From: Trissonchulus latispiculum
Taxonomy: Eukaryota; Nematoda; Enoplea; Enoplida; Ironidae
Reading direction: 5' to 3'
DNA length: 64,000 bases
NCBI GenBank assembly: GCA_030248195.1
Contig: JASAND010027828.1
Location: 124,001-188,000 of the forward strand
In this document: in pieces, positions 1 through 10,800 of the stretch
Layout: each line of letters opens with the position of its first letter
Numbering within the stretch: position 1 is the stretch's first letter
Made by a program: the position numbers and the translations under genes
Notes under the pieces: generated by a model
Databases searched by the model: none
What the model was told of the DNA's origin: nothing
What the model saw: only the letters and a program-made list of their open reading frames with translations

Positions 1-3000
1 AACGTGACAAATAGTTTACAGCAAGACTTTATCATCGGCTATGATTTTCAGGCGGATCATAATTGGGTGATTTTTCCCCATCAACATCTGCTTTTATGCG
101 ACAGAAAGAAGGTACCCCTGCTGACTCCAGGCGACCTGCAGGCGTTAGCTAACCGTTTCAGTATAGCGGTGTCCTGCACGGTCTATTATTGTATGCGGGA
201 AACGTGTAAGTTACCTCCTAGGTCGGAAGTTATGGTACCGGTTCGTTGTTGGCTTGGGGGTGCGGTAAAGCCAGCTATCAATCAGGCAGTCGTGTTCGAA
301 CCATCAGAGGAAGTCTTGGAAGACTACGAAGTCTACCCAGTGCCTGGTGTTTTGGAAGTTTCTTCGCAGGTAAATTACATCAAGGTCTATAATCCCCTGG
401 ATCGAACGGCCCAATTGCCAAAGGGGCTACCCCTCGGCCAAGCGGAACCGGTTACTACGGTTACGGAACGCCAAGGGTTTCGGTATGCTGCGGAGTTAGG
501 TGTTAATTTTGCACAAGCGCATCCTCATCTGGCTAGCTGGGCGACCCATCCAGCCACCCGCTTAAACGAGAAAGAGTTACGTCACGCCCTCGAGGAGGTT
601 GAACAATTGGAGCCGTACCACCCAGGTGACACGGTGCCTATGGTTAATAGCGTGGGTAATCCGATACCAGTTCCAAGGTGGGTCGACCCCACGGTGTGTG
701 TCGCTGAGGCTGACCAGAGCTGGGGTTACGAGGAACCCCCGGCATTGACTGAGAAAGGCCTTCAAGCCTTTAATGATATGCACTATTCCGCTGACGAAAT
801 GACTCCACAACCTATGCCATCTTTAGAGGAACGTCAACAATTTATTGATGAGAACGTAGATTTTGAGTCTATGTTTCTTGATGATGAAGGTAAAGCGGAA
901 TTAAGAGATATATTGGTCGAATTTTATGATGTGGTTGCCAGACCGGGCAACCCGGGACGGACCAAAGTAGACCAACATGTGATTGATACCGGTAAGGAAG
1001 GGCCAGTAAAGGGTAGGTCTTATCGGTATAACCCCAAGGATAAAGCGGAAATTGAGAAGCATATACGGGCAATGTTGGATGAAGGGGTCTGCTCCCCTTC
1101 TACTAGTCCTTGGTCTTCCCCATGTATCTTGGTCGGCAAGAAGGACGGGACCACACGTTTAGTCATTGACTATCGACGGCTAAACAAAATTACGAAGAAG
1201 GATAATTATCCGTTGCCCAAAATCGACGAAATATTGGATCAACTCCAAGGGGCAGTGATTTTCTCGACTATCGATCTAGCGGCTGGGTACTGGCAGGTTG
1301 AGGTCTACCCAGAACACAGGGAGAAAACAGCCTTTGTATCCCATATGGGCCTTTTCCATATGAATGTCATGCCGTTCGGGTTGTGCAACGCTCCCGCAAC
1401 ATTTCAGCGTCTAATGGAAAAGGTTTTGACGGATTTACCGGTATATATTGACGATGTTTTGATTCCATCTACAGATCAAGATGCGCACTTAGCAATGATC
1501 AGGTCGACCCTGACTCGTCTGCGCGACAATGGACTGCGTATTAAACTTAAGAAATGTTGCTTTGCTCGTGAATCAGTGCCCTTCCTGGGTCACTATGTGG
1601 GCCGGAACGGCATTAGTGTGGACCCGGACAAGGTTAAGGCTGTGTCTCAGCTTAGGCCACCAAAGGATGTGAAGGGCATTCGATCCTTTCTAGGAATGTG
1701 CGGTTACTACCGAAGGTTTGTGCTCAATTATGCTAAGGTAGCCGCCCCTCTAACGGACTTATTGAAGAAAGGCGTGCCGTTTGTTTGGTCGGAAGCTTGT
1801 CAACATGCATTTGAGGAGCTGAAACGGCATTTGACTCAAGCCCCAGTGTTAGCTTTTCCCGATTTTGACAAAACCTTTTATGTGTCATCTGATGCCAGTA
1901 AGCAGGGTTTTGGTGCTATTTTGGAGCAACAATTTTCGGTGCCACGTAGCGCCGATAAACCGAATGGACCACGGGTGCTACGTGAGCGACCAGTCGCCTA
2001 TGCCAGTAGAACCTTGACCCAGGGTGAGAAAGGTTATTCCGCGACGGAGATGGAAGCGTTTGCAGCCTTATGGGGCTGTCAGAAATTCAGACATTATTTG
2101 TCATGTAAGCAGTTTGTCCTCCGAACTGACCATCAAGCAGTCAGGGACCTCCTGAATAATATCAAGGCTTTGGGCCAAGGTAAGCTTGCTAAGTTTGCTC
2201 TTAGTATGTTAGAGTTTGATTTTACGGTGGAATATCGGCCGGGACGTGAGAACGTGGGTCCTGATTGTTTGTCAAGATTGGATCCAATCGACGAGCCTGA
2301 AGATAGCGAACATGAAGCAACAGCGGCCATGTATCCACCAGAAGTGTTTGCCTTGCAGGCGGCACTTCCTGCACCACCTACCCTGCTTACTTGGAAACGA
2401 GAACTTCGCGACGAAGAGGAATTTGCGGTTCTATTAGACTTTCTGGAACAGAAAAGACTGCCAACCAATCGGCAGGAAGCACAAGAGTTAAAGAAGTTGC
2501 GTTCTACATTTTTCATTAGAGACGGGGTGTTATATCGTTGGCACTTGAATAAACATGCAGAGCGTAGAGGGCTACCCTTTCCTACTGTGGTAGTGCCTAA
2601 GGTCCAGCGAGAGCAGCTCTTGCAGGAGGTTCACTCTGATTTCACGACGGGTGGTCATCGGGCCCACCAAAATGCAATGGCCAGCCTGGAAACAAAGTAT
2701 TGGTGGCCTCGCATGTCCCAAGATCTAGAGGATTTTATTGCGCAGTGTAAGCCCTGTGCAAAATTTAATCAAGGGCCACGTAGACATCAGGCTACAATGC
2801 AGAATACGGTGGTGGTCCGTCGACCGTTAGACGTTGTGGCTATGGACGTGATGCACTTCACACAGAAGGAGACCAACAGAGGTAACACATGTGTATTGTG
2901 TATAGTGGACTACCTCACGCGCTACGCGGAGGCTTTTGCTATGCCCAATGAGCGGGCGGAAACTACTGCGTACTGGTATTTTAATGGCTTTGTAGCCCGG

Positions 3001-3714
3001 TGGGGCGTCCCTGCCCGGGTCTTGACAGATCAGGGACCGAATTTTATGTCCGTTTTCTTAAGAGCCTTGGTGGATGCTAGCGGCTCTGAGCGACTCAGAA
3101 CTACTGCATATCACCCTCAAACGAACGGTGTCGTGGAACGCTTCAACCGGACAATACGTAGCCTGGTAGCCAAGTACGTGAATTGTTTTCAGTCCGATTG
3201 GGACGACTATTTACCGTGGGGATTGTCCATTTACAGAGCAACGATTCACAGTGCCACGAAAGAGACACCCCACTTCCTGATGACAGGTAGAGACTACCGA
3301 TATCCATTGGATAATTTCTTTCAGCTTCCTGGAGAGGAAGGTACCACCCAGAATTATAGCGACGCACGCAGCCAGCTACTGGCCCGGATGAAGGAAGCTT
3401 GGCAGTTGGCGCATGAAGCTTTGCAAGAGGCAGCATTGGTTAACAAGGAAAGGTACGACCTGAAAGCTTCACCGGTTGAGTATAAGCCAGGTACCCTGGT
3501 CATGCTCAATATTGAGAACAAGAACGTACCTACAGGTTTGAGTAAGAAGCTACGGCCTAAATACGAGGGACCTTATCGGGTATTGGATAAGATTTCTGTA
3601 ACGAACTATCGTATTGCTCGCACTAACGGGCTAAGTGACCCGGTGGTGGTTAACATCAACAGATTGAAGCCTTTTCAGGATGCCCCAGTCAAATTACCAG
3701 TCGTGACACTGTAG
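1..3714 (+). CDS. pol: Ty3/Gypsy Pol polyprotein (PR end-RT-RNase H-integrase), 5' partial
   Basis: The frame is open at the left edge and ends at the TAG at 3712, so the true start lies upstream. Counting residues from position 4: the end of a retropepsin domain with a GYDF turn lies near 12-15. Reverse transcriptase follows, with VIDYRRLN near 387 and the catalytic YIDD box at 481-484. RNase H has a DAS motif near 630, a TEMEAF segment and a TDHQA segment. Integrase has an HHCC zinc-binding region (about 877-917), then a catalytic triad with Asp near 948 (VAMDVM), Asp near 1009 (LTDQGPNF) and Glu near 1045 (VVERFNR). A GPY/F-type module (YEGPYRVLDK) lies near 1186, and I see no chromodomain after it. 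All key residues are present and there is no frameshift, so the polyprotein looks functional. The domain order (integrase last) is that of Ty3/Gypsy, not Copia. Confidence 0.95.
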   Translation, partial: NVTNSLQQDFIIGYDFQADHNWVIFPHQHLLLCDRKKVPLLTPGDLQALANRFSIAVSCTVYYCMRETCKLPPRSEVMVPVRCWLGGAVKPAINQAVVFEPSEEVLEDYEVYPVPGVLEVSSQVNYIKVYNPLDRTAQLPKGLPLGQAEPVTTVTERQGFRYAAELGVNFAQAHPHLASWATHPATRLNEKELRHALEEVEQLEPYHPGDTVPMVNSVGNPIPVPRWVDPTVCVAEADQSWGYEEPPALTEKGLQAFNDMHYSADEMTPQPMPSLEERQQFIDENVDFESMFLDDEGKAELRDILVEFYDVVARPGNPGRTKVDQHVIDTGKEGPVKGRSYRYNPKDKAEIEKHIRAMLDEGVCSPSTSPWSSPCILVGKKDGTTRLVIDYRRLNKITKKDNYPLPKIDEILDQLQGAVIFSTIDLAAGYWQVEVYPEHREKTAFVSHMGLFHMNVMPFGLCNAPATFQRLMEKVLTDLPVYIDDVLIPSTDQDAHLAMIRSTLTRLRDNGLRIKLKKCCFARESVPFLGHYVGRNGISVDPDKVKAVSQLRPPKDVKGIRSFLGMCGYYRRFVLNYAKVAAPLTDLLKKGVPFVWSEACQHAFEELKRHLTQAPVLAFPDFDKTFYVSSDASKQGFGAILEQQFSVPRSADKPNGPRVLRERPVAYASRTLTQGEKGYSATEMEAFAALWGCQKFRHYLSCKQFVLRTDHQAVRDLLNNIKALGQGKLAKFALSMLEFDFTVEYRPGRENVGPDCLSRLDPIDEPEDSEHEATAAMYPPEVFALQAALPAPPTLLTWKRELRDEEEFAVLLDFLEQKRLPTNRQEAQELKKLRSTFFIRDGVLYRWHLNKHAERRGLPFPTVVVPKVQREQLLQEVHSDFTTGGHRAHQNAMASLETKYWWPRMSQDLEDFIAQCKPCAKFNQGPRRHQATMQNTVVVRRPLDVVAMDVMHFTQKETNRGNTCVLCIVDYLTRYAEAFAMPNERAETTAYWYFNGFVARWGVPARVLTDQGPNFMSVFLRALVDASGSERLRTTAYHPQTNGVVERFNRTIRSLVAKYVNCFQSDWDDYLPWGLSIYRATIHSATKETPHFLMTGRDYRYPLDNFFQLPGEEGTTQNYSDARSQLLARMKEAWQLAHEALQEAALVNKERYDLKASPVEYKPGTLVMLNIENKNVPTGLSKKLRPKYEGPYRVLDKISVTNYRIARTNGLSDPVVVNINRLKPFQDAPVKLPVVTL

Positions 3715-4836
3715 GCAACCTACAGTGTACGTAAGTTGCAGCATTAGTTTCTATAATAGGTCTTGTGTAACGCAAGGATCCTTGCACTTGTATAATACTG
3801 TGTGTTTATTTTTTCTTTTAGGAGACGTCTTCTTTTTGTACTACCTAGGGTTTTAACTCTAACATTTGGTGTTGGCATTATTCGTGTTACATAACCCTTG
3901 AAATAGGGTAGGGTTTAAATTTATTTGGGGGCCCCCTTTACGATTAATTAGTTTCGGTGTAAATCGGGGTTTACCTTTTCCTACCTAGCTTTCTAATTCC
4001 TTATACTTATGGCTGTAAAATTGGGCCATAAGTTTTCTTTTCTTTCTATTACTTACCCTAACAGGGGGATTTTCTCATTCTTAATTTTACTTTCAAATTT
4101 ACCTATGGGGGTTTTCTTTTAAACTCAAAGGGATTGTCTTTCGTTGTAAATTGTTAAGGGGGCCCTATCATATCTCTCTGTCTATATAGTGTATGCATTA
4201 GTGTATACACTGGGTGTGTGTGTGTATGTATGCTTCTAACTCGTGTGTGTGCGTGTGTGCAGTGTCTTTCTCCCTTTACGTAGGCTAACTATAGGTAGGT
4301 CACTCTCTCTCGTGTGTGTAGTTTTTCTTTTCCCTTTTTCTATTTTTCCCTTTCACACTTATCATGCTTTCACTTTCTGTTAGTTTTTGCACTTTTTTTC
4401 TGAGGTTATTTTAGATTCTAGTGGCTGCGTGATTGCTTGGTTGGGAAAATTCAGTGGACGGGCATATGAGCCTGTCAGCTGGAAGCTATTGAATGGGGAT
4501 TTTTCTTGCAGAATTCGGTCGTCGGATGGTCACAATAAGGCTACCTTGTTGTGCTCATCTGCCTGGTCCACTGAAGATAGGGTCATTAGTATAGGCCAAT
4601 GCTTGCTTTGCCACATGTTAACCGTGTGCTGCTTTTATAATTTCAGATTTAATTTGCGTGTGTGATTCGATCTATTATATTACGATTAGTGCCTTATTCT
4701 GCCAGAAGAATAATTTGGTAGTCAGCGATTTGGATCGCCTCATTCATTATTGGCTAACTCATTGCTAACTAACTGCTTGCTGCGATTTTACTAGAGCTAC
4801 TTGCTCCATTTTTGAGTCATCTGATTGCCCCAGTGC
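3715..4836 (+). other. Non-coding spacer between pol and second ORF
   Basis: This 1.1 kb of T-rich sequence carries many short stops. It contains a GT-rich microsatellite around 4208-4262 and pyrimidine-rich stretches. A pyrimidine tract followed by CAG at 4830-4832 sits just before the downstream start codon and looks like a splice acceptor. A short open frame at 4387-4665 starts only at TTG and has no recognisable features; I do not call it a gene. Confidence 0.6.
4820..4836 (+). promoter_or_regulatory. Candidate splice acceptor for a subgenomic mRNA of the second ORF
   Basis: The sequence TCTGATTGCCCCAG ends four bases before the ATG at 4837. A pyrimidine-rich AG so close to the start of a downstream ORF is what a spliced subgenomic transcript would use, as env-type ORFs do in retroviruses and errantiviruses. 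A possible partner donor (TTGTAAGT at about 14205 in the LTR copy) would lie in the unseen 5' LTR. This is inference from sequence alone. Confidence 0.35.
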
Positions 4837-7800
4837 ATGGGCAATCAATTTTCCTTTAAAGTCCAGAAAGATTTTCCGGAAAGACAATCTCCTGTTCCTA
4901 GAGACCCCGGCGATCTAAACGATTTGGACGAATACCCAATCCCGAATCAGCGATTTTGGGACGTTGTGACACTCATGGACAGACCTGAGGAGGAGAAACC
5001 TCCTGAGGAGGAAATGGATCAGCAGCCCGGTCCGAGTCAAGGACCGGCGGCGACCGCAGGGTCTGGCGATAGCCAGCAACAGCAGAATTTTGACGTCACG
5101 GGTATATTAGGAATCTCAACCACACGTGCCTCAGACCTGCCAGCGACTGGCATGGCTGGCGGCGAACCGGATCAACAGGTACCCACTGGCGACCAGGGGG
5201 CCGCCGATGTGGACGCGCAACAGATGAAGGTTCTCCTGAAGCGGGCCGGTACCCCCGGCTTACCTAGCCCAGCCTCAGTATTGTCTGATCCTGGCGATCA
5301 ACCTATCCTGCCTACTCCCCCACCCCCTACAGTGAGTGAACCACAGCCTGGCCCGAGCCAGGCCGCGATCAGTGCCAGTCGGTCTATTCAGAATTTACTA
5401 GACCCTATGATCAATCCCAGTCCTCTGCTCAGAACCGCGACGGTCCCTGAGGGGCTCAACCTCTTAGGACTCGCGGCCTCGTCGGCCTTACAACAGGAAG
5501 GGCAGCAACCAGCCACGTCGCCAGCTCAGATGGAGACTTCAGATAAGGAGGAAACCTCCTCACAGCTCGAGCGCGACGCTAGAGCACGGGCCGGCGCTGA
5601 CTATGAGGACGTGTCAGATGAGGAAAAAGAATCCGAAGATTTATTCTCAGACGAAAACCAGCCGGCTCAGGGAGAGGCTGATACGGCCTCTGACGAGATT
5701 CAGGTGCTGCAGGAGGTTCAGGGAGATGCGGCTCCAGTAGGGGCCCAACAACAACCACAACAACAAGCAGGTATGGATATTGATCAGGCAGTTGCTGCGG
5801 TGGCCAAGGCCGCTATTGCAGGGGGCTATATGGTCCCACCAGCTCAACCAGGTGTGGTCCCTCCAGTCCCGCGTCTTCGCTCTATAGCTACGGAGCTGGA
5901 CCGACTGGACCCGTTTCGTAGGGAGGATTACGAGCGACTCGAAGTCCACTTGCAAGCGTACACGGATGCGCTGCTACGTCATCGCCAGTTCGGTGTTGAG
6001 GCACTAGGGGAAGAGTACGAAACAGCAGCGTTAGCCTTAGGGGCTATGCTAACGGAACAACTGACTGGTCTGCCGGCTCCCCGCCCAAACTTCGCTGAGA
6101 TCCGACATGATGACGATAACGAAAATACCTTTGTGATCGACTCACTGGGTCGTTTTCTTTACTATCTACCGGACTTGATTACTCTTTTAGGCGACGCCCC
6201 TTTAGTGGCTTTCGATGTCGAAGGGGGTAATGACATCCAGTTCGCAGTACCACAGGATGGGACGATCACCATGCTCCAGTTCATGGGCCCTGTAGGCCAA
6301 GTTTCCGGGTACCGTCGACCGGTGACCTTTGTGATCATGGTGGCATATATTTTGGCACAGCTAAAGGATTTTGGACCGTTTCTCCAGCTGCTGGAGCTAT
6401 TAACGGATTCTAGCTTGCAAGCCCGTTGGGCTTCAGTGGACATCAAAGCTGATGCCTTACGGTTGGCTCGGGCCTATGGCCTCCAGGGCCTGGAACACCG
6501 ACTGGTCGAGGTCCAGGAATACTGGATTCATGCGTGGAATCTCCGACGATCTAGCCAGTACCGGGATTTGAATTACCAGACTGATCTACGGCCACCGGAT
6601 CCATATGTGCGGGACCGCTATGGGTTTATCAATGGCACAGGAGCTGGGCTGCGCAGGATGGCAGGTATGTGCTCCATCCCTAACCCAAAATTGAAGCGTT
6701 GTTGCACGAAGGGCATTCCGGTGGTGCCCCACGAAGGGGACGTGCGCTACGCACTGGCCGATGTGGATGCCACCTACCAGATTTTGCGACTTGTTCGGGA
6801 GTTATTGAATGCACGGGACAGTGAACTGGCGGCGCAGTTGTCCACACTGCATAATGCCTATGGTCCGGAGGTGGAAGCGGCATTGGAACATGAACGCCGG
6901 AAGGGTCATGGTCCGCATGCGGGTGTACGGGGTGTAACGCCCTTGCAGGGTCGACCGACCCCGGATCAGGCACAATTCCAACAGATAATTCATCAACGAT
7001 TGTTACCTGACGAGGATGTCCCTGATGCAGATTTACCGCGACAGCGACCACTATGGTCATTTAGTTTTCACATGGGACCAGATATCAATGTGGCCCACCC
7101 GCTGCGGGAAGCGATTTATCAGAGGTTTTTGGTTTTTATGCGCGCATGGACCAGATGGCGCTTCCAGCCTCGCGTCCTACCGGCCATCGACTGGCGTCGG
7201 GTGAGGGTTTCGCAGGATGGCAGATATCATGCGATGGATCCTGACAGACCACAAGATCAGGTGGAATTGCAACCCAATGCGGAGTTGGTGGAACAATTGA
7301 ATGCGGCGGGAGCCCGGAGGGTACAGGATTACATACCATCGGACGGTGAAGGTTTCCCGGAGGAGGGCGAAACCCCAGCCTCGGCTGCTTTGGTGGTGCC
7401 TGACCGCGACGGTAAGCACAAAGAGGTACAGATTGTCCCGCATAAACCGCCAGTGTCGAAGCAGCGGGGACCTCCTCGTCCACCACCATTGGACCAACCT
7501 AGTACCAGTCGGCAACGAGACACGCGACGTGACTCTAGGCAGCGGCAGACTTCGCCGGAATTTTTGCGGTTACCGAAATCCCCTCCCAGGTCCCGACCCC
7601 CGCAACGGGTGTATACCAATAAACGGTATTACGAGCAGTCTGCTCCACCTACGTCTCGCCAGCAACAGCGAGACCGGTCACAGTCAGATGCGTCCAAAAC
7701 CCGTAGTCAGCCAGCAGTGACTGCTGAGAGCCGGTTCGGCGCGAAGCCTTTGCCAACGTGGAGAGATCCAGCGGAGATGTACCGACGAGCTCAAGCTCAA

Positions 7801-10800
7801 CCGCGGCCCCAACCGGGTCCGGTGTGGGCACATCCGGACCATGAGTATATGCCACCTATCCCGGACGAGTACCTAACAGAACAACAGCGACAAGATCGGC
7901 TAGAGGGCGTGACGCCCTCTACCTCACAACAAGCCCGTGAAGAGGAGGCAACACCACCTAAACAACGCCGAGCGGTTTCTTCTGAAGAGGAGCGGGAACT
8001 GCGGGAGCTTATGAAGTGCTTCCCACATATCCAGGATCCGATGGATCTGCTGGATGTTGACCCGAGCATAATGGAAGCAGTACGGATTGTGCAACGGGAG
8101 GAGCGAGCCAAGGCTTCAGCCGCGACGGCGCCGCCAGGCCTCACTCAGGTCCTGGCTCCGCCAGGAATTCAAGCTGCCCCAGTAACGGTGGCGGCACCCA
8201 CCGCCGGGCCCTCAGGTCTGCAGGCCCAAGCCATGACCGCGCCCCAAGGAGCTGCTCCTATGGAGGTCCAACAGATTCAGCAACCAAGTGGCCTAGAACA
8301 ACCGCTCCTACAATTGATGCCATCAGCGGAAGTTTTACATCAGATTGGATTGACTCCAGCTATTTACGAAACTATACCTCCTCAAGTGTGGCCCATGTTC
8401 AGTCATTTTGTGCAGGCATTGACCCATTTGACGGCGAATGGCCGTATTGGACCTTCACGTCATGTTTTCAATCCTATGGCCATGTACCACCTGGCACCGA
8501 CGCCTAACCCTCAACCTACAGGTCCGACTGACCGATTCCTAGTGCCGGACTACGTGGCAGTAATGGATACACGACAAACAGCAGAAACGCGCCGAACCGG
8601 GACGACCCAGGTTCGCCAATTCATTGTGGCGCCCATGTTGGATCGCACAGCGGCGGGTTTTGACCCATCCGCCTACCTGATCGCCATTGAACAGGGGATG
8701 CCAGTGCATTGGCAGGTCGTGGAGGCTTACATGCCTGGCCTACCGTGGTTTCGTCAGGTCATGATCTGGCGCGACGCCAACAACGTGGTCCATATGTCAC
8801 CGTTACATCTAGTTGCTACGGTCAACCCCCTAATACCGGGGGATGAGTACTTCAGCCAGGTGACCATGCCTTTGGTGCTGTCTCCGGAAGTCCAGCAGGA
8901 GGCCGAGCGGGTTCGCGACGAACTGGACGTTTTAATGCTCCCTCCAGGCCCTACACTACACCAGCGAGGCCACATTTATCGGGGATCTCGCGCGGCCGGC
9001 ATGCCTATGCCCTTGTCCGCGGCAGTCCCATGGGGAGTGCGCACTAACTACGTCCCTCGTCCACAGACGCAGCATATGGCTGCGCTTGCAGCGGCTGCAC
9101 CTGCGCCTGCTCCAGTCATGTTGGCTCCAGCAATCCCACCGGTCCCAGTTTTTAGACCCGTTCCATCTCAAGGCACGGCTCGTCCCGCGCCGGTGTCTAC
9201 GGCTTCGTCTCCTTATCCACCTCGGTTCGGAGCGCCTCCGACTGGGCCTCTACCCTCTCGACGGGAGGATCGACGGGATAGTTCTGCATCTTCACGAGCA
9301 TCTGGATATGCAGGGCCCCCACCTAAGAAATGGGCGCAAGACCGTGACGGTCGCGGAGCCTTGGGTGACGACTATGGGGCTTCAGCGTCTAGAGCGGCAG
9401 GATATCAGAGACGAGATCGGTCAGACTCACGGGGCTCCGACTACTATACCTGTCGAGATGATGTTGGACATGAATCCCGGTCCAGAGATAGAAAACGACG
9501 AGACGAGACTGATCAAAGACCTTCAGCTAGCCATCAGGAATGGAGGCCGCTGCGGCCCACCCAGTCCGAAGGACCTCAGTTCAAAGGCCGAGGGCGCCCT
9601 ACAGAACCACCGTCAAGAGAGCATCGGTCGGTTTTCTCACCTCGAACGGCCATGGCCCAGGGACCTCAGATCCCCGGCGATCAACGACCTGGTACTAGCG
9701 GGTACTGGCGGGCATCTTACAATTGGAAACCAGCATCCGCCCCCGTGGAGTCTAGACGTCGCGACGACAACCGGTATGAATCTTATCGCTCAAGATCATC
9801 TAGTCAACAGCGCCAGGCCCGGGTTTACCCCGAGGAGCCATCGCGCAAAAGGAAGACGACGCCACTACCTCCATTTGGGGTTCCAGCTACATACGAACAG
9901 GTTTTAGATAGCCAACGCACGCGGACAGCAGGTAATTTTCCATCGTTCCGAGAAATTCTCCATGAACAACACATTATCGTGAAACGCGATCAGTTCGGAA
10001 AGAGTCTACTGCACAATCATAGCGAGCCGGTCTATCCCCCATTTCAGATGCAACAGCCATACCCGGAACAGGTTGGCCATCTTGCAATTTCGCCTCCAGC
10101 GGTCTATTGGCAAGATTTTTGGGGTAGATGGAAGGGTCAGCAGCTCCCAGTCGCGGTGGGCAGAGAAACGCCTCACCCAGCGCTGGTGGCTTTTCGTCAA
10201 GTGGTTCTGAACTGGTTTGTTAATGTGAGCCAAACCCCGGTGACTATGACCATGGAACTGTTGAACCAATTGAAACAGATGTTCCGAGAAGACCATCCGG
10301 ACATGTATCAGTATTTTGAGACCGGCGACCGGCGCACGACGGACCGATCCGGGTTTATTGCGACTTGGAAATTCAAAAAGATCGAGTATTCTCCGTATGA
10401 AGACCCGGAGCCAGAGGTTGAGATCTTTAAGGTGGTGAACTCCGCCGTGTGGGGTCATGCGGAGCTGCTCCGTCGATGTGTCCCGGAACTGACACCTTAC
10501 GCGCATGTTTTTTCTCGACCAGCTTCGCGGGGTTTTCGGGACGTGTATTGTGCTGCAGTCCAGGAACTGGACCGAATGGAAGCCGTGCGGAGAGCCTTTT
10601 GGTACTGGTACCAGCCACCTATGCAGGGCGTTCGTGCCGTGGATTCACGGGAATTCTTGGTCCCGTATTTTCGCCAATACTGTCAGAACTCGTACATGCA
10701 CCCCGTTGAAGGTGGGCTGCGTACAGCTCAGGAACCGGGTATTGTCTTCCCTATGCCTGAATATATCTATCAATATCGAAAGAGTGACTTTGCGTGCCAT

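Noticed and set aside
4387..4665. 92-codon open frame between pol and the second ORF
   Set aside because: It starts only at TTG, has no domain or biased codon use, and lies in a T-rich spacer; chance is the better explanation.
9086..9907. 273-codon frame overlapping the second retroelement ORF
   Set aside because: It lies wholly inside the 2,242-codon ORF in another frame and its Arg/His/Leu-rich translation is typical of a shadow frame.
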